Assembly (NCBI GenBank): GCA_900551645.1
Contig: URWP01000030.1
Span: forward strand, 1-18,790
Length of the DNA stretch: 18,790 nt
Origin: an uncultured Bacteroides sp.
Lineage (GTDB): Bacteria > Bacteroidota > Bacteroidia > Bacteroidales > Bacteroidaceae
Direction: 5' to 3'
Shown here: positions 18,338 to 18,790 of the stretch, piece by piece
How positions within the stretch are numbered: the first letter of the stretch is position 1
How the letters are laid out: each line of letters starts with the position of its first letter
Program-made: the position numbers and the translations under genes
Notes under the pieces: model-generated
Told to the model about the DNA's origin: nothing
Databases searched by the model: none
Seen by the model: the letters and a program-made list of their open reading frames with translations, nothing else

Positions 18338-18387
18338 TGTTCAAAAGCGCTTTCCTATTTGTTCAAATGATAATAATTATGTTCAAA
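18338..18387. repeat. Three direct TGTTCAAA repeats spaced 22 and 20 bp
   Basis: Identical 8-mers occur at 18338-18345, 18360-18367 and 18380-18387, all in the same direction (TTTGAACA on the minus strand). Spacing is about two helical turns, placing them on one face of the DNA. They lie about 240-290 bp upstream of the operon start, a plausible activator or repressor site array. Confidence 0.6.
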
Positions 18388-18578
18388 ATCTGCCGTAAAA
18401 CATGCATTCGGCCTCCAAAATGCCCTTTCAAACGAGAATGAAAGGTATTATCCAAGACTATAGAATCGCTCTTACATACAATTCTTCCCATCAGGAGACA
18501 CAAGAATTTTCATCGATGAATAAACAAACGACATTTCAATATACGATATTCCGCATGAACATACAGATAGAAAAAACG

Positions 18579-18656
18579 AACGGACATTGCATTCTAAACG
18601 AACGGATGTTTTACTTCAAACGAACGGATGTTTTAACCGATACAAACGGTTGTTTT
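18579..18656. repeat. Four direct repeats of AACGGwTGTTTT with a 22-bp period
   Basis: Copies begin at 18579 (AACGGACATTGC, degenerate), 18601 and 18623 (both AACGGATGTTTT) and 18645 (AACGGTTGTTTT). The period is exactly 22 bp in all three steps. The first three copies are preceded by AAACG, so the unit is AAACGAACGGATGTTTT plus a 5-base variable linker. The linkers differ (cattct-like, acttc, aaccgat-like), which argues for conserved binding sites rather than a simple recent tandem duplication. They may serve the enzyme operon or a gene beyond the window edge. Confidence 0.65.
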
Positions 18657-18790
18657 TATCGACTGAATTTTAAAGGAAACATATAGATAAAAGACATATG
18701 AGGTGTACTGAACTTAGTTGACGGGTTAATAATTAAAATCATATATAGGTTTACACCTTTTTCGTATTAAAACCTGATAAGGTTGTCACT

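Larger units (their letters stand above)
18098..18790. other. Long non-coding upstream region of the enzyme operon
   Basis: About 690 bp at the right edge. Open frames here are short and without domain signals; the longest (94 codons, plus strand, 18402-18686) runs through a repeat array and looks accidental. It holds a possible operon promoter (18140-18171), a TGTTCAAA triplet array (18338-18387) and a four-copy 22-bp array (18579-18656). Small imperfect hairpins are also present: CCTTTC/GAAAGG at 18424-18445 and AACCT/AGGTT at 18771-18784. No tRNA or terminator is convincing. Confidence 0.6.

Noticed and set aside
18579..18656. Possible CRISPR array
   Set aside because: The repeat unit is only about 17 bp with roughly 5-base linkers, no spacers of normal length and no cas genes nearby.
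18402..18686. 94-codon plus-strand open frame in the right-hand non-coding region
   Set aside because: No domain, signal or good start context; its C-terminal third is made by the 22-bp repeat array, so it is probably accidental.
18701..18758. Stem AGGTGTA/TACACCT followed by T residues
   Set aside because: The 7-bp stem encloses a 44-nt loop, too weak to call a terminator, and no gene in view needs one there.

Overview
The window looks like chromosome from a gut-type member of the Bacteroidota, most likely Bacteroides, Phocaeicola or a close relative. Four things point there: signal peptides that end in A|QQ, -7 promoter boxes of the TAnnTTTG type with little Shine-Dalgarno use, a DUF349 repeat protein, and an operon of secreted carbohydrate-active enzymes. 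This is inferred from protein style; no species is claimed.

Layout from left to right. (1) 1-3835, minus: the N-terminal 1278 codons of a large secreted alpha-2-macroglobulin-like protein; its C-terminus lies off the left edge. (2) 4013-6477, minus: a two-gene operon with a 4-base ATGA overlap, a multi-spanning flippase-like (LPG-synthase TM family) protein followed by the M20 peptidase PepD, ending at an intrinsic terminator. (3) 6570-8763, plus: rsmA/ksgA and mgtE, diverging from the previous operon across a 92-bp spacer that carries a palindrome with a -7-like box on each strand. (4) 9050-10852, plus: a five-repeat DUF349 protein with its own terminator. (5) 11047-18097, minus: a four-gene operon of exported polysaccharide-degrading enzymes, read in the order CE1-type esterase, CBM48-like plus CE1-type esterase, GH3 lipoprotein, GH3 protein. 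The last GH3 is split by a one-base insertion in a run of seven G. (6) 18098-18790: about 690 bp with no convincing gene but with two separate direct-repeat arrays, both at about 22-bp (two helical turn) spacing. They are candidate binding sites for a regulator of the enzyme operon or of a gene beyond the right edge.

The four enzymes of region 5 could work in sequence: esterases remove acyl or feruloyl groups from a plant polysaccharide such as arabinoxylan, and the GH3 enzymes remove terminal beta-linked sugars from the oligosaccharides. No SusC/SusD transporter pair or sensor gene is visible here. Regions 2-4 are ordinary housekeeping genes (rRNA methylation, magnesium uptake, peptide turnover). 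I found no CRISPR array, tRNA, rRNA, transposon or phage gene. The points most worth a second look are the poly-G frameshift and the two 22-bp-phased repeat arrays.
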